Positions 1-12,500 of a stretch of 64,000 bases of DNA are shown here, piece by piece. The notes beneath the pieces are model-generated. The model did not search any database, was not told where the DNA came from, and saw only the letters and a list, made by a program, of their open reading frames with translations. The position numbers and the translations under genes are program-made. The stretch's first letter is position 1, and the number at the start of each line of letters is the position of its first letter. Origin of the DNA: Trichoderma breve (taxonomy: Eukaryota > Ascomycota > Sordariomycetes > Hypocreales > Hypocreaceae); the NCBI RefSeq assembly GCF_028502605.1, contig NC_079232.1:3100001-3164000 (forward strand). Direction: 5' to 3'.

Positions 1-606
1 ACTGTCATTGAAGGCAATCATTTTAGTTTCACATTAGTACTCCGGACATCAAGTCTTTCTTTTTCTTTGGTCAAGGTAGTAGATGCCCGGTTTTTAGAGC
101 ATATGATATTATCGCTATAATTCTCTAGCATCTGCTACATACGTATCTGCTATTATAGCTCCGGACTATACGCTCCTCTAGTGGCCGGTAGTTTTCACTA
201 GGCAGCTCCAAGTTTGAGACCAGATTGTTGAATTAGCCGCTTCCTGTATTAGTCGATGGATAGTAAGAATTCCAGTTACCTTCGTAATATTTCTGATGGA
301 TGCACTCTGCCCTGTCAGACAAGCTTTGATGCCCTGTCAGATCCAGATCTCGAGTGGGCTTCAGGCACCAATTTGCCCGATATAGCAAACCACGTTGCGA
401 GTGGCGTCTTATTCAGTGGAGCGCACTACGTCGGATCCAGCAACATAAGCCTCTGGCAAGCCTTGGAACCGCCTAGCGCAGCCCTTGGCCAGGCACCCGG
501 TCCCTAAAGTTTCCATCCTTCATCAATCCTCGATCAACAGAGGCATCAAGGCATCGGCGCCATCAAAACATTGCATCTCCACAAAGTCCACAAAGTCCCG
601 GCAGTC
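1..606. other. intergenic, no recognised gene
   Basis: This left edge is AT-rich and then mixed sequence. The only open frame of note (256-507) shows no domain and no codon bias, so I do not call it. The segment probably holds the promoter and 5' UTR of the gene starting at 607; I see no clear TATA element. Confidence 0.5.
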
Positions 607-2753
607 ATGGATGAGGACTTTAACCCGGACGACTGGGAGTTCGCAGTTCCGCTCCCCGCATCCCCGGGGGGCACCGTCCCCAGTATTGAGTTTCCACCGG
701 AACTACTGAAACCGGATACGTGCGTGGTCAGTCTTGAGAAATGGTGCAGAGCTTGTGGGGAGCCGATGAACAGTGGAGAGTCGTTTGTATCTGGTAAGTT
801 GAACCGACTGTTTCCCTCTTCCATGTCTGTTGGTTGGTGGGTTTTCGCTGATCGGCTGAATGTACATAGTCTTCCTGGATGATGGCAACGTCAGAATCGT
901 TGGCGCTCAAGAATATCCGGCTCGTGAAGACGAAGACGAAGATGATGGGTCTGACATGCGGGCGGTCCGTAGACCCTTCTTCAACTGGGATCCCTTTGGT
1001 AGGCGTCTTAAGCCCAGTCACCTCGAGAGTGCCACGATACACACCGAGTGTTTTAATCTGTTCCGACGCAACTGCCCAGATGACCAGGTGGCGCCCCGGC
1101 TGTTGCTTGCGGGACGCTGGAGAAGCCCTTGGGAGGGTGCGCCGAAATTCATATTGACCGTCAAATCCGATGTTACTAGCTTGATACGGCTGGCGGCGAT
1201 AGCATGCAATCTACCGCAGTTGGAATTGATGCCAATGGAGCTCAAGCGCCTGGTGTTTGAAGAGTTGATCACCCAGCCGTGCGCTCTTACTCGCTATTAC
1301 TCTGTTACATCGCTAGCCGCCGATTCGAGCCGCCGGCCTTTGGACGAGCAATTCTCAATGCCCATTGCCAAAGTTGCTCATTGGGAGCGAGGCCAAGGCC
1401 CGGCGAGCGAGGAGGAAGTTCTTCCACCTGTCATTCGAATCATCATTGACTCTCAGGGAATCAGCCGCATCGAGAGGCTTGCAAAAAGGCCCGAAGCACT
1501 TTCACAGCCATCGGATACTGAATTGTATATTGTGGAGAGTCAAGAAACGCTAAAGCACGTTCAGGTGCAATTTCAGGTAACTCACTAATAACCGCCCCAG
1601 TTCAACTATGCTTGTCAACTATCGGGCTAACGACCAGACGATAGTCAGGATTAGCGCGCCTAAGGCACTTTGGAGATGCAAAAGCAACATATCTTCTTCC
1701 CTGGGACACACCCTCACCTCCGGTTGTAGAACATTTGCTAAGCCCAACAGCTGGGCGGCCCAGTCATGCCAGAGTAATGCAATTCGCAACCATTGACCAG
1801 TCAAAGATATCAGGAATTACATTTTTCTTGACATGGGCAAATCATTATGCTTCACCTAGGCCGGCTGGGCCCCAGTTCTTTATGCATGCGCACACCCCCA
1901 AGGAACCTTCTGCTAGATCAACATTCGATAAGCTCCTCTACCCACAAGACTGGGCTGGGGTTTGGAACTATGTGCCGTTTCCACATAACGACCGATTGAT
2001 TTGTTTTGGGATTGAACACGAATCTGATACGAATCTCAAGGTCTTGGTACGAATTTATGCCTCTATTAGCGTCTTATTGTCTGGTCTAACTTGTTGCAGT
2101 TTCGATTTGAGAAAGCCGGCGATGTTATGGTTGGTATCCAGTATGACCGATATCCCAACCGCACCCAGACGGTGTGGGCGGCAAGCAGCAAACTGCAGCT
2201 TATTTGCGGTCTATCAGAGTCCGGCAGCGTCATCACACTGGACGCAGAAGCCGATGGGAGCCAAACACCAGACCGGCCTTTCAGACTGCCCTTTAGGCAG
2301 ACCGTGGTGCCATATAGTCACGGAGGATGTTTGTCGTGGGCACCGCTGGAGCACGTTGCACGTCTACGACTTTTCACGGACGAAGATGCTGGCATCTGCC
2401 GGGGTCTTTTGCTAGAATATGAAGATGGTGGACAAAGAGCTGTTGGAGAATGCCGAGTTGGCCTTGATGTAGAGCGGGCCTATGAGAGGCCCGTGGGCCT
2501 TTGCATTGGGCGGAAGTCGGGCTTTTCTCGCTGGAGTATTAGAGTCAGAGTTGATGGGCAAGCGGAGCACATGCATTCGGAAAGAAATTGGCAATGTTAC
2601 CCAATGCGCGGCACTCTGGTTTCTTGGCAGAAGCGGGGGTTTTCTACGCTCAAAGTAGTTGTTGATGATGATGGTGTTGATAATGGTGGTGGTGGTGGTG
2701 GTGGTGCTGCTGCTGCTGACGATGGTGTTGATGATGATGATATGCCATTTTAG
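607..2753 (+). CDS. hypothetical protein, zinc-ribbon-like N-terminus, Gly/Ala/Asp tail
   Basis: I assemble four exons: 607-793, 870-1576, 1645-2046 and 2100-2753, giving about 649 residues. Reading phases match at every junction. The second intron has a CTAAC branch site 17 bases before its acceptor and the third has one 11 bases before it. The start is the first ATG in the open frame; an in-frame TTG at 571 is not needed. Near residue 47 there is a CRACGEPM knuckle, followed about 75 residues later by a His-x2-Cys and a further Cys, which could bind zinc; this is inference. The arrangement resembles large families of uncharacterised fungal proteins with an N-terminal Cys-pair, but I cannot name the family. 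The last 25 residues are a run of seven Gly, four Ala and acidic residues encoded by a GGT/GCT/GAT microsatellite. Function is unknown. Confidence 0.75.
2662..2745 (+). repeat. coding trinucleotide microsatellite (GRT/GCT)n
   Basis: GATGGT-type, then seven GGT, four GCT, and GAT repeats form the last exon of the gene ending at 2753. In frame they encode Gly7-Ala4 and Asp-rich stretches just before the stop, so the length of this tail is likely to vary between strains. Confidence 0.85.
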
Positions 2754-3316
2754 AACGATTTGTTTGGTTATATATATGAAAGGCACAGGATTGGCAGATG
2801 CCATGATTTTGGATTATAGATGGATATTGGCAACAGGATAAATTGACTTTTCTTTGATGGACAGTGTATTGCTCGATTGTTATTAACTCAAGTAGTAGAT
2901 ACTACCTAGGCAGTTTGCAAGCAAATAGACTTGCACGGCAACTTACAAACTCAGTACTGTGTACTTGATGTATGTAAACTCAAGTTGTTTGAGTCACAGT
3001 TCTCAACAGTTTGATCGACATCGAACTGTCTCGACTCTGCACTTACATGCCTACCACCACAGCATTCGCAACATAAATTGGCCACTCCAGCCGAGTGTAA
3101 ATAACCAGGATGACGTACAAATTTTGTATCCCGCCGCCCTTACTATAACAATAATTGAACTTGGATATACTGAGGCCTTCCAACTCCGTACTTGGTACGT
3201 ACCTGCGTACCCGCGTACCTGCCTCTTGTACTTCGCAACTCTCAACACCAACAGTTGTCAACCCTGTATGTAGACAACTAACATCACCACACTTCAACAA
3301 CAAAACAATAGAAATA
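2754..3316. other. intergenic between hypothetical gene and tRNA-Leu
   Basis: This holds the 3' flank of the first gene and the 5' flank of the tRNA. I see no coding potential. GTAC-rich stretches (tacgtacctgcgtacccgcgtacc, near 3195-3220) are typical of intergenic DNA elsewhere in the window. Confidence 0.5.
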
Positions 3317-3410
3317 GGCACTTTGGCCGAGTGGTCTAAGGCGCCGTGTTCAGGATTTATCTTGCTTCGCGGTCTAGTAATAGGCGAGGGTTCGAATCCC
3401 TCAGGTGTCA
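3317..3410 (+). tRNA. tRNA-Leu(CAG) with a 12-nt intron
   Basis: The cloverleaf folds by eye. The acceptor stem GGCACTT (3317-3323) pairs with AGGTGTC (3403-3409, two G-T wobbles), with A3410 as discriminator. The D arm starts at 3326 with GCC pairing GGC. The anticodon stem CCGTG (3344-3348) pairs with CGCGG (3368-3372). The loop reads TT-CAG-G and is interrupted after position 37 by a 12-base intron (3355-3366), the canonical site for nuclear tRNA introns. A 13-base variable arm with a CTA/TAG stem is the class II feature expected of leucine tRNA. The T arm is GAGGG-TTCGAAT-CCCTC. The anticodon CAG reads CUG. Confidence 0.93.
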
Positions 3411-3570
3411 TTCTTTTTGCCCATCTCTCTTAGTGTCCAACCCCTTTACCGAACAGAGTACAACTTGCGATTGGTGGGAGCAGGTTTTTTCATTTTTTTC
3501 TGGTCTTGTTTTTTTGTGCTGGAAATTCTCACGCCCGCTCTTTGCTTACATTCCCTGCTTGCTACTTGGT

Positions 3571-3606
<36 letters not shown>

Positions 3607-4609
3607 CGTGGGACGCTGGAAATTGCGAGTAATTGTCTTGTCACACTGTCTCCTTTTTTTGCTATCCTGCGAAAATATTCTGTTTTTGCAATTGTCAATC
3701 AACAATTGAGTCACTTTGCAATATTACACTTTCATAGATAGAGGCAAAAACCAAAATGGCACGAAAGGGGCGACTTTGCACATCTTCCCACAAGGACCCA
3801 AATCCTATCCGAGGGGTGAGTACGGAGTAATATGGAGTCAGGAAAAGAAAAAAAAAATCCCCCCATCAAAGATGACCGCTACCGTACTCCGTAGAAGTAC
3901 CAAGGTACCTCGCTATATCCGACAGCGCGGCCGGGCGGTGCCGTCTTGGCCACGTTCCCATCGGCAGCTCGCCGGCAATTCCTCTCTTGTTTTTTCCTTG
4001 GCTTACGCACAAGTCGAGAAATTGTCCGAAAATCCGCGCCAAAAAAATCGTTTTTCATGGCGCTACGGAGATAAAACTGGGTATAACATTAGCTCGCTCG
4101 GGTATTTCGATCTACGGCGTGTGAAAATACACAAGGCACAATTCTAGCCTTTTCTTCTTTCACAAAAATGAAAAGGCTACTTACTATAATCCTCCGTAAT
4201 CGGCTGTCTACCAGTGGCCAAATGAATCATCTTTTCTCGACGAAAAAGAGTCCAGAATCGTCGTCTGATGATCCGAGTGGGCCTCCAGCCCGTGAAAGTG
4301 GCGTGGCGCTATTTTATACGACAACGTTAACAAGAAGAGAAAAATTATGCATGGAAGAATTCGAGAAAGGCTAGCACACTGGCGCCAAGCTAGGAGAAAT
4401 CCATCAGCTAATGGGTTCCCACTTCAAACAGGAGCAAGAGTCAGGTCATCACAGCTCTCTCTCTTATCAGTGGGTATGAACAATGCTTGTAAACATGCTG
4501 TGAATATTGATATTTTTGTTTGTAAAAAGTCATTATAATACATTAAACGCGTGGTATCTACATCCGCTCCATTACTGTACACTATACACAAAACTCCCCC
4601 TCTCCGCAA
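3411..4609. other. intergenic, contains homopolymer G tract
   Basis: There is no supported gene. The stretch holds the G34 run, two TACGGAGTA/TACTCCGTA nonamers (3821-3829 and 3885-3893) and AT-rich sequence leading to the 3' end of the peptide transporter at 4610. An open frame at 3716-4147 has no recognisable domain. Confidence 0.5.
3571..3604 (+). repeat. homopolymer (G)34 tract
   Basis: Thirty-four consecutive G residues lie about 160 bases downstream of the tRNA. It is by far the longest homopolymer in the window. It could form a G-quadruplex, or its length could be a sequencing or assembly artefact. Confidence 0.95.
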
Positions 4610-6568
4610 TTAGTTAGCCTCAGCCTCGGCCTCAACCTCCTTGGTGGGAGGGAGGACGGGTGCCTCGCGGTCAAGCTCGAATGACTCGTCCTCAATCTTG
4701 TCGTAGTGGTGGAACAAGGCGAAGAAGACAAAGGCAGTGACGATACTGGCGCCGGCAACACCAGTGTACATCCAGATGAACTCGGGGTCCTTGGACACGG
4801 AGACCAGGGCTTCGGAGATGGCAGAGCCAAAGGCGTTGGTGAAGAGGTACAAACTCTGGACAAACGACTTCATGCTGGGGGGAGCCTTGGTGTAGGCATA
4901 CTCGAGACCGGTGACGGAAATGAAGATTTCGGCCAGACCGACAAAGACGTAGGCAGGAGCCTGAACGGCAATGTGCACGTTGTTGGGGAGAGTCTTGCCG
5001 TCGACGTTGGCGGCGTCACACTCAAGGGGGCTCTTGTAGCAAGGGCCGGCGTTGTAGATAAGGTGCTGGACAATGGCAGCATAGCCAAGGCACATGGAGA
5101 TCCAGACGAAACCGAGGGTTATACGGGCAATGGGTCGGATCTTGATACCAGCCTTGCGCAGGGCGGGGTACACGAGCATCTCGAGGAGAGGGGTGAAGAT
5201 GAGAATCGAGATGGAGTCAAAGTTCTGCATAAAGTCGTTGGGCATGCCGTGTCCGTTCATCTGGCCGGCCTGGGTGACAAAGTTGGTGGAGAATTGACCG
5301 TAGCCAACCCAGAAGATGGGGTAAAAGACAAAGACCTTGCAGGCACGGATGGCACGCTTCAGCTCCTCGACGAAGTGGTCGTTCCAGACAACAGGCTTGG
5401 TCTTGCCGTGGGCAGCGCGCCATGAAGGCTTGGCGGCATCCATGTTGCGGCTGGCAATCATCATGCCGAGGGCCTTGAAGGCGTCGGTGATGATGGAGCC
5501 CTGCGGGGGGTGGATAATGTATGACTTGCGGCGGATGACGAGGATGAAGATGCCCACGTTGAACATGAGGAAGCACATGAGGAAGGCAGTCCAGAAGCCG
5601 CAGTACTTTTCCATGAAGGGGGTGGCGATGAGGGAGAGGGAACCTAGGTTGATGCACCAGTAGAAGATCATGTAGATGCGCTGGTAGGTAATGGCAGGGT
5701 CAATGATGATTCGCTCGCCAGACTTTTCCGTTCGGATAGCCATGGTTCGGCGCTGGTACTGGTCGGCAATCAGAGGGGCGATGTTGGACTTGATACCACC
5801 GGTACCGAAACCAATAATGATAATAGCAACAATGTATCCAGGCAGGCCGGCATTGGCAGCATGAGCCGCAGGCAGAGACGTCGTCCACAGGATGACGAGA
5901 CCGACCCAGTAGACACCGCAGAAGAGCATGATGGCCTTGTACTTGCCCAAGTACTGATCAGAGATGATGGCACCGAGAATAGGAGTCACTGCACAAGAGA
6001 AAATCCAGAATTAGCAAACGCTTCCTCCTTGATGTAGCTGATGGAAGCTCATTGTTTGACATACCATAGCAGAACCATTGGAAGAACAAGTTCAGACCAG
6101 TGGCGGCCTGACCACCCATACCCAGTCCAGGAGCATCGGTGGTGTCGTTCTTGTCGTTGCTAATGTAGTTCTGGAAAAGACCTGAAGCACCGTAGTAGGT
6201 GAAACGCTCCATAAGCTCGACAATGGCGATGAGGAAAGCAGAGGCGGGCAGGTTCTCGCCAACACGGCGCAGCGTCCGCTTCTCAAAGTCATTGGGCTCC
6301 TCGCCATCGGCGGTGTTGCCCTCCTCGGCACTCTCCGGTGAGGAGCTAAAGTCCTTCTTCTCATCAGGGTCGGAAGCAATGAAGCCTCCGGCAAGATCGC
6401 GAGTCTCGCCGTGGGGAACACGCTCGTTGAACTCCTCGTGGAGCCTGTCAGGGCAAGATATGTAAGCATAAGACTAGACGGTGTGAAGCAGGAGAAGAAG
6501 ACGAGGAAGAATCTTCAGTCCCCCATGGAGACATACTCAGCAACGGTATCCTCGTGATTGTTGGCCAT
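4610..6568 (-). CDS. PTR2: PTR2-type proton-coupled di/tripeptide transporter
   Basis: Three exons on the minus strand: 6537-6568, 6065-6444 and 4610-5988, giving about 596 residues, the usual length for fungal POT family (TC 2.A.17) carriers. Junction phases agree and both donors are GTATGT. The acidic cytosolic N-terminus (about 75 residues) precedes TM1. TM1 carries ELMERFTYYG at residues 87-96, the E-x-x-E-R-F-x-Y-Y-G proton-coupling signature of the family. Later, FYWCINLGSLS is the second PTR2 signature, and many hydrophobic segments follow. The C-terminus is acidic (EAEAEAN). It should sit in the plasma membrane and import di- and tripeptides with protons. The first exon is only 11 codons and is split from the rest by a 92-base intron. 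In fungi such genes are often nitrogen-regulated; I did not find decisive regulatory sites. Confidence 0.95.
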
Positions 6569-9500
6569 GATTGCAATCTGACTATTCGTCTACACCTCTA
6601 CTGTTCCAAACCCAAGGCAGGCCCTTTCAAGAAACGACAAGACCAGCCAGGAAGTGAGCAAGGGAAGAACAAGAGGAGAAGGAGACGAGTAAACTGCGCA
6701 GACGAGGGTGGGATGCCACGATTTAAAGGATTTCGGGGCACTCCAGTTTCCAACAGTCCACTCTCTCCAGTCTCCAGTCTTCAGATACAACGTTGTCCGC
6801 CACCCAGCTTCGCAGTCTGTCTCAGGACGGGGACGAGAGAGATACAGAGCTGCCCCCCAACTTCTTTTGGCCCTAGCCAGGCCGCGGTCGTCTCGCTTCG
6901 TGCTTCTTCCCCACGGGCCAGTCCATGTAGTTTTAGTTTCCAGCAAGTCTGTACACCCACGCGGCGAGGGCGCTGACTTTGGCAGTTATCCGAGACCGTC
7001 AATCGTCATAGGAAGAGGCAGACGCTGTGATTCGTGTAACTGAGATGCGGTCCCTCGCCATCAGCCCCATCGAACGGCAAAGACCTGGTTGAGCTAGGCC
7101 ACAAGCAGCCGGCTGGTGGTCAGGGGCCTCCCTTGCTTCGTCTCTCTTTTTCCTTTTTGCTTGTCTGTGGTTGATTCTCGCTCAGATCGAGGTCCACAGC
7201 CTAAAGGCCCGAAACGAGCAGGAGGGCCACGCGAGTTGCCCGCCAAGAAAAAAAGCCATGCCTGGCAACTCCGTGGCCGCCGCTGCTTCCAAGCCACCGG
7301 CATGTGGCGTGCCGATTAGTTAGGAGCATTTGCGGGTCGGGTTCATCGTTGCTGCTGTTGGAAATTGGCCGGAGATAGATGCAGTTGAACGGTTCGTGTG
7401 TGTTCTAGCAGTCTAGCAGGATAGTTAGTGGCTTGTAGGGCCTGAGATGCACCGAGGCAAAGGCTTGCAGATAGTGGCCCAGGGCAATTGCCTAGCGCCT
7501 CCGCCAGGGGCCACTTGCCTGGGGCGAATCAGCGCGCGGAGGGGGCGACCGAGATGCGCGTTTTTGGAAGAGCGCAGCCACTGGCCTGGGAAGGTGCCGG
7601 CAAGGGAAAAAAAGAACCGAACCTTGAAGCATGCACAAAACTCAATCCCCAATAAGCGTAACCGCGATGCCGAGTTCGCAGCAGCAGGATTTTTCTTTTT
7701 TTCTCCCCGGCCGTGGCATGATTCGTGGACCTTTGACGACTCGCCAGGGCTCTCACGTGTCAACCCGGTGCTTGTCTTTACCACAGACGGGAGGTGGAAA
7801 GTCAAATGTCGGACGACCTGTTACTTGAATGGACTTGAATGGACTGGTACTTGTGTGTCGACAGGTTGCATTCGATTCGGGGCCGGCAAATGGTACAGTA
7901 GGTCAGGTCAGGGGACGGGAGTATTTACGAGTACCGTCGGGCTAGCACCAGCACTGCCGGTACGAGCCATGCGCTGCAACTGCGCTACAGAAGGCGCCAG
8001 GCGCTACTGTACGGAAGCATGCGCGAGTACATACGAGTACAGCAGAAACAATTTGGATCAATCCATGGAAGACGGAATCGGAAAATGCATTTGATCTAAT
8101 TGCACTATGCCCTTCGTGGCCGCCTCAGCACCTCTGTCGGGCAAGGAAGCCGAAGGGCGATTAACCTGATCAGTTCAGGCCATGTCAATCGTCATCAGCA
8201 ATGTCCGTATTACATACGAGCACTGCGGGCATAAACGGCTCGAAATGAGGCTCAAGATGAGACACCCGACGTCGACTGCACTGCAATGTCCGGCCTTCAG
8301 CTCATCTCAGGCGGCAACCTAGGCATTGAGGCGCCATGCTATGCGCTTTGACGCGCAGACCGCCAGAGCCTCGAGTCATTCATTTGGCGATGCCTCGGGC
8401 GGCGATGCGCCGAACATGTAGGCAATACCACACGCTTCGTGTATGTTTAGCGCGCCATGCAGGTACCGTGTACGTATGAGTTGCCGTGCTAGGCCAGGCT
8501 GACTGCCAGCTCAGCCGTCTCGTCAACTCCGTTCCGCCTGTGACTGACACAATGCCTTTCACTCTTATTCTTAGCCTTCCTCACCATCCAGCCGCACCAC
8601 CGTTGCTAATCCCTCAGCTCAGGCGCCTATTTCTGTCTTGGTGGCGCAAGCATGAGCATTTACCTACTACGGATTGCCTAGCGTCAGGTACAAGTCCATC
8701 ATGCACACTGCATGTGAAGAATCTCATGATGTGCCAACTTGGATTGTTTAGCAGCAGCACAACTACTGCACGAAATACCAATGCTTGCAATCATTCTTCT
8801 AGAACACGGTGGCAAATTGACTAAATACATACATTCTTGTACAGGAACGTGCGATGCGGCTGATTATCAGTAGGTAGTCATCCTTTCGACATCTGTCATC
8901 CATGCACCAAGTCTACACTTCGTATTCAGCGTATATGTGGCATCGATGGCACCACCTCGCAACCACTGTCATCGAACGGCTAATCGGCGCCCTCGCCAAG
9001 GGGCTTGCGGAGAGGCTTGGGGAACTTTTTGACTGACTCCTCCATCTGTGCGCACCCTTCATCACGGCCTCCACACGCGTTCTGCGATGGTGCGGAGGAT
9101 GGAATTAAGGGTTCTGGGGTTGAATCGCATTATGTACAAGAAACCTCAAGAGAGGGTGAGCTGAGGCTGTATTGGTCAGTTCCCGCAACCCATGTGGGGT
9201 GGTGACCGTGCCTCCAGTTGTTTACTTCTGCTACCCTGCCATTGGTGAGAGATGGATTCTCCGTACAGTGGCAGGAAATTGTGGTTCGGAAAATGAAGGG
9301 AAGAGTTTTGGCTGAGCTGAGCAGAAGCCAGCGACTTGGAAATGAGGCGGCATCAATGCTTGCTCTCACTAATGTAGGTAGTCACGGACAATTCGGAGAT
9401 ATCCTTCTTCTGGAGCCAAGTTAGCGCCCCGGTCTGAACACTCCGAGACTCCAAACCCTCGACGCAAACTCGCTTCGTCCGACTATCTGGGTGGAACAGG

Positions 9501-12500
9501 TAAATAGTCTAAGAGGACGGGGAGACGGGGAAAAGGGGGTCGTGATGGAGACGAGTGTCATGCTCGGTGCCACTCTGCTGCTAGCTTTATCAACAATTCT
9601 TCAATTTTATTACACGTAGTATTGCCTCATGGTAATATTTCAGATATAGTTAAACAATATGACTTGCCAACTGCTCAAGCTCACGAGAAAGCCGCAACCA
9701 AGTCTCCTGAGTATATCGAAAACATCACGGGTGATGTTGAGCACTGGATGAAATTTCTTTCAATGCCACCAGTTGCGTGCTAGGCTATTAGCAACCTTCT
9801 GGATACAAAGTGGCTGAAAAGTTTTCATGCATTGAGCCTAAGTTAAACAGACACCATGCACCAATAACGAGAGTCTCAATGCTAGAATGGCGCCCAAGAC
9901 ATGGCTCCAAATTCTGCTACAGCCTACACATTGACCGAAAACTGCTAAATTTATGTTCAAGAAGAGTCTCCCCCAAAGCGATACTATCAGTACGAGTCAA
10001 ACAACTGACAAAAACGACAAAAGATGGCCATTTGTGAATATCGCCTTCGAAACTAACACCAGCTAATTTGTCATGATGGCTGCCGAATAGAATATAGGGT
10101 AGATATCAGACAGACAGCGATGAGAACTACCCTGTATGCAGATTTGATAGAAAAGAGAGAACTCTAGCAGGCACCTTATGACTTGGTTGTTACGAATTGC
10201 GTTGATGAGAAGCTGAAATGCCCTTGTCTTGGGGAATTGGACAAAGCTCAAGACAAGATCACCCCCCTTTTTAATTTGTCAACCAAGGCATTTTTAGCAA
10301 GTTCTCAACCTTGGTCCGCTTCTCTCGAGTCTTTGGCCGTTCGTCCATTTAGTGAGCATCTTTACTTGCCGCTCCATCTTCTTCCGTCCCGTCTCAGGTT
10401 GTACAGCCTGAGACCATGGCTCGGGAAGTTATAAGAGTGCCTCATAAGTTGGTATCGCATCTTTAGCACCAGTGTTTTCTACATGAGAGGTTTTGATTTG
10501 ATGCAATCTCAAATGACGAAAGATAAGAAATGACGACGGCAATGACAACGGCATTGGGGTCAGCGACAAATAACAAGATGCCAGCCACAAGAAGGAGAAG
10601 AATCTAGAGTCGAAAAATAAGACAGAAAAGAAGACGACAACGACACTAAATCTGCCAAAAAGGGCTGAAAAGCTAAGGACCCAAGATTGTCTCATATTAT
10701 TCGACGCTTGACGAAGGAAGACTTTGTTCCGATTCATTGAAGCGATAAAAAAAAAAAATCTGGTATATATTTCACCTGCACCGCTTTTCAGGGAGCTTGA
10801 CATGAAGCTTCCAGATTGAGCACGTGCATTTCCCATCAAAACTACGATACTTGGCGATGAATTACTAGAATGCTTCTAAAGCAACACGGCGATTTGCTGT
10901 TAGATATTTACAGTGAGTAGCGCTTAGCACTGGAAGATCAAGCCGTCTCCGATATCATTTATTAAGGGTGCCTCATCAAGGAGTCAGTCCACTCGCCATT
11001 ATAACAACTGCTTTGTGAGCCAAAATTGTGCAGTGGCGTAGGAAATACTCTATGTCCCTCTGGCAAGAGTGCGACGACTTTGGAGGAGCCTAAATTTGCT
11101 GTGGAGAAAGAGGCAAGGCTCACCTTAACGGGTGGGTGGGAATGTAAAGCCTCGAGTGAGGTTAAAAATGCTGTGAAGGAAGCTCTCGACCGCATCGTTT
11201 TGAGGCGATGGCTGAACCTTCCAGGCCGCACGCACGTCCACGCCCCCATTTGCACCTTTCCTCTCCCCTCTCATTTCCCGCCCACTACTGCTACCACCTT
11301 TACATGCGATTGGTACATTATGAATTTATTAGAGCACGTACTTCTTTTGGTCTCTGCAGTAGGAGCTGAAATATGTTTCAAGAGAAGGCACATATCATAA
11401 GGGAGGGCGAAAGGAGTATAAAGCACATTTAGACTACACCCATGTTATGAGTGCTAGCATCCTTTGCCTCCCCAAAGCTCTTCCAACCAAACACAGCTTA
11501 AATTTGCATCTTGTCCCCGTAATGATCAGACAAATACACGGAATGTGTCTTCCTCTAGAAAAATCAGGGAATAAAGGACGGCATAAGGAGTGCTTTTCAT
11601 CAGCTAGACGAGTTTGCTTATGAGTGTGTTGGTAAAATTCATGTTAAAGGCCTCGATGGGGACTAAGAATGCTGTGAAGGAACTAGTGGTAGCCCTGCCC
11701 GTCCGTGAGCCTTGCTACAGCTCAAGTGTGGTATGCTAAAGGGATACAAATCCACATCCGCGTGGAGGATATGGAGACGAACTTGAAGCCTTCTCTTTTG
11801 TGAGGTTAAAAATGCTGTGCGCCGTCTTCCGATGTGCGTCGTCGGATGCGTTCTAGGCCCGTTAACTTGGCTTATGGAGGATCCCTGACGCATAGACTGA
11901 AACACAGCGTAGCTAGTAATAAAGAGAAAATGGTCCTAATAGGGAATATCTTTATGAATGTCAAATCCAATTTGCTATATCCTCATGTCTTCGTATTGCC
12001 AAGTTCGCTCATCTATCCACTCTTATCAACTCCCACCCCCCAGCATCACATAGCCGACGAATAAATGTATTTATTTAGTATAATGGCGGTAAAGACACTG
12101 GCTAAGTCATAACATCCTGTTGCCTACTAAGTATCCAGTAGGTTTGAAAGAAAGGGGAGATATCTGCCGACCAAATCCCCTCCTCCATAATACGCAGTGT
12201 GATCTCATTGCAAGGCAGGGGCAAGAAAGTCACTCGTTGAGAGAGACAAAAGAAATGCTCGATGTTGCTGAGAAAACTCTCGACTGCCTAGCTTGTTGGT
12301 TGCAAGCCCGCTAGTCAAGTTTATGATAGAGTGAAGCACCTGAGTGAGATTAAAAATGCTGTGAAGAAGCGGCTATAGGCTGCTCATTTGGCACATTTGA
12401 TAGGTCCGCTAAATCCCATAGACTGCCACGTCAAAGTAGCAAGGTCAAGGCATCGGGTGGGCTTAAAATGCTGTGATGGAAATGGGAGGGCAAGACATGC

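Noticed and set aside
4706..5425. 239-codon antisense frame over the peptide transporter
   Set aside because: Shadow frame of PTR2; Gly/Asp/Val-rich text with no domain.
7447..8094. 215-codon frame upstream of the peptide transporter
   Set aside because: No domain and competing open frames on both strands; low-complexity lysine and proline text suggests chance.
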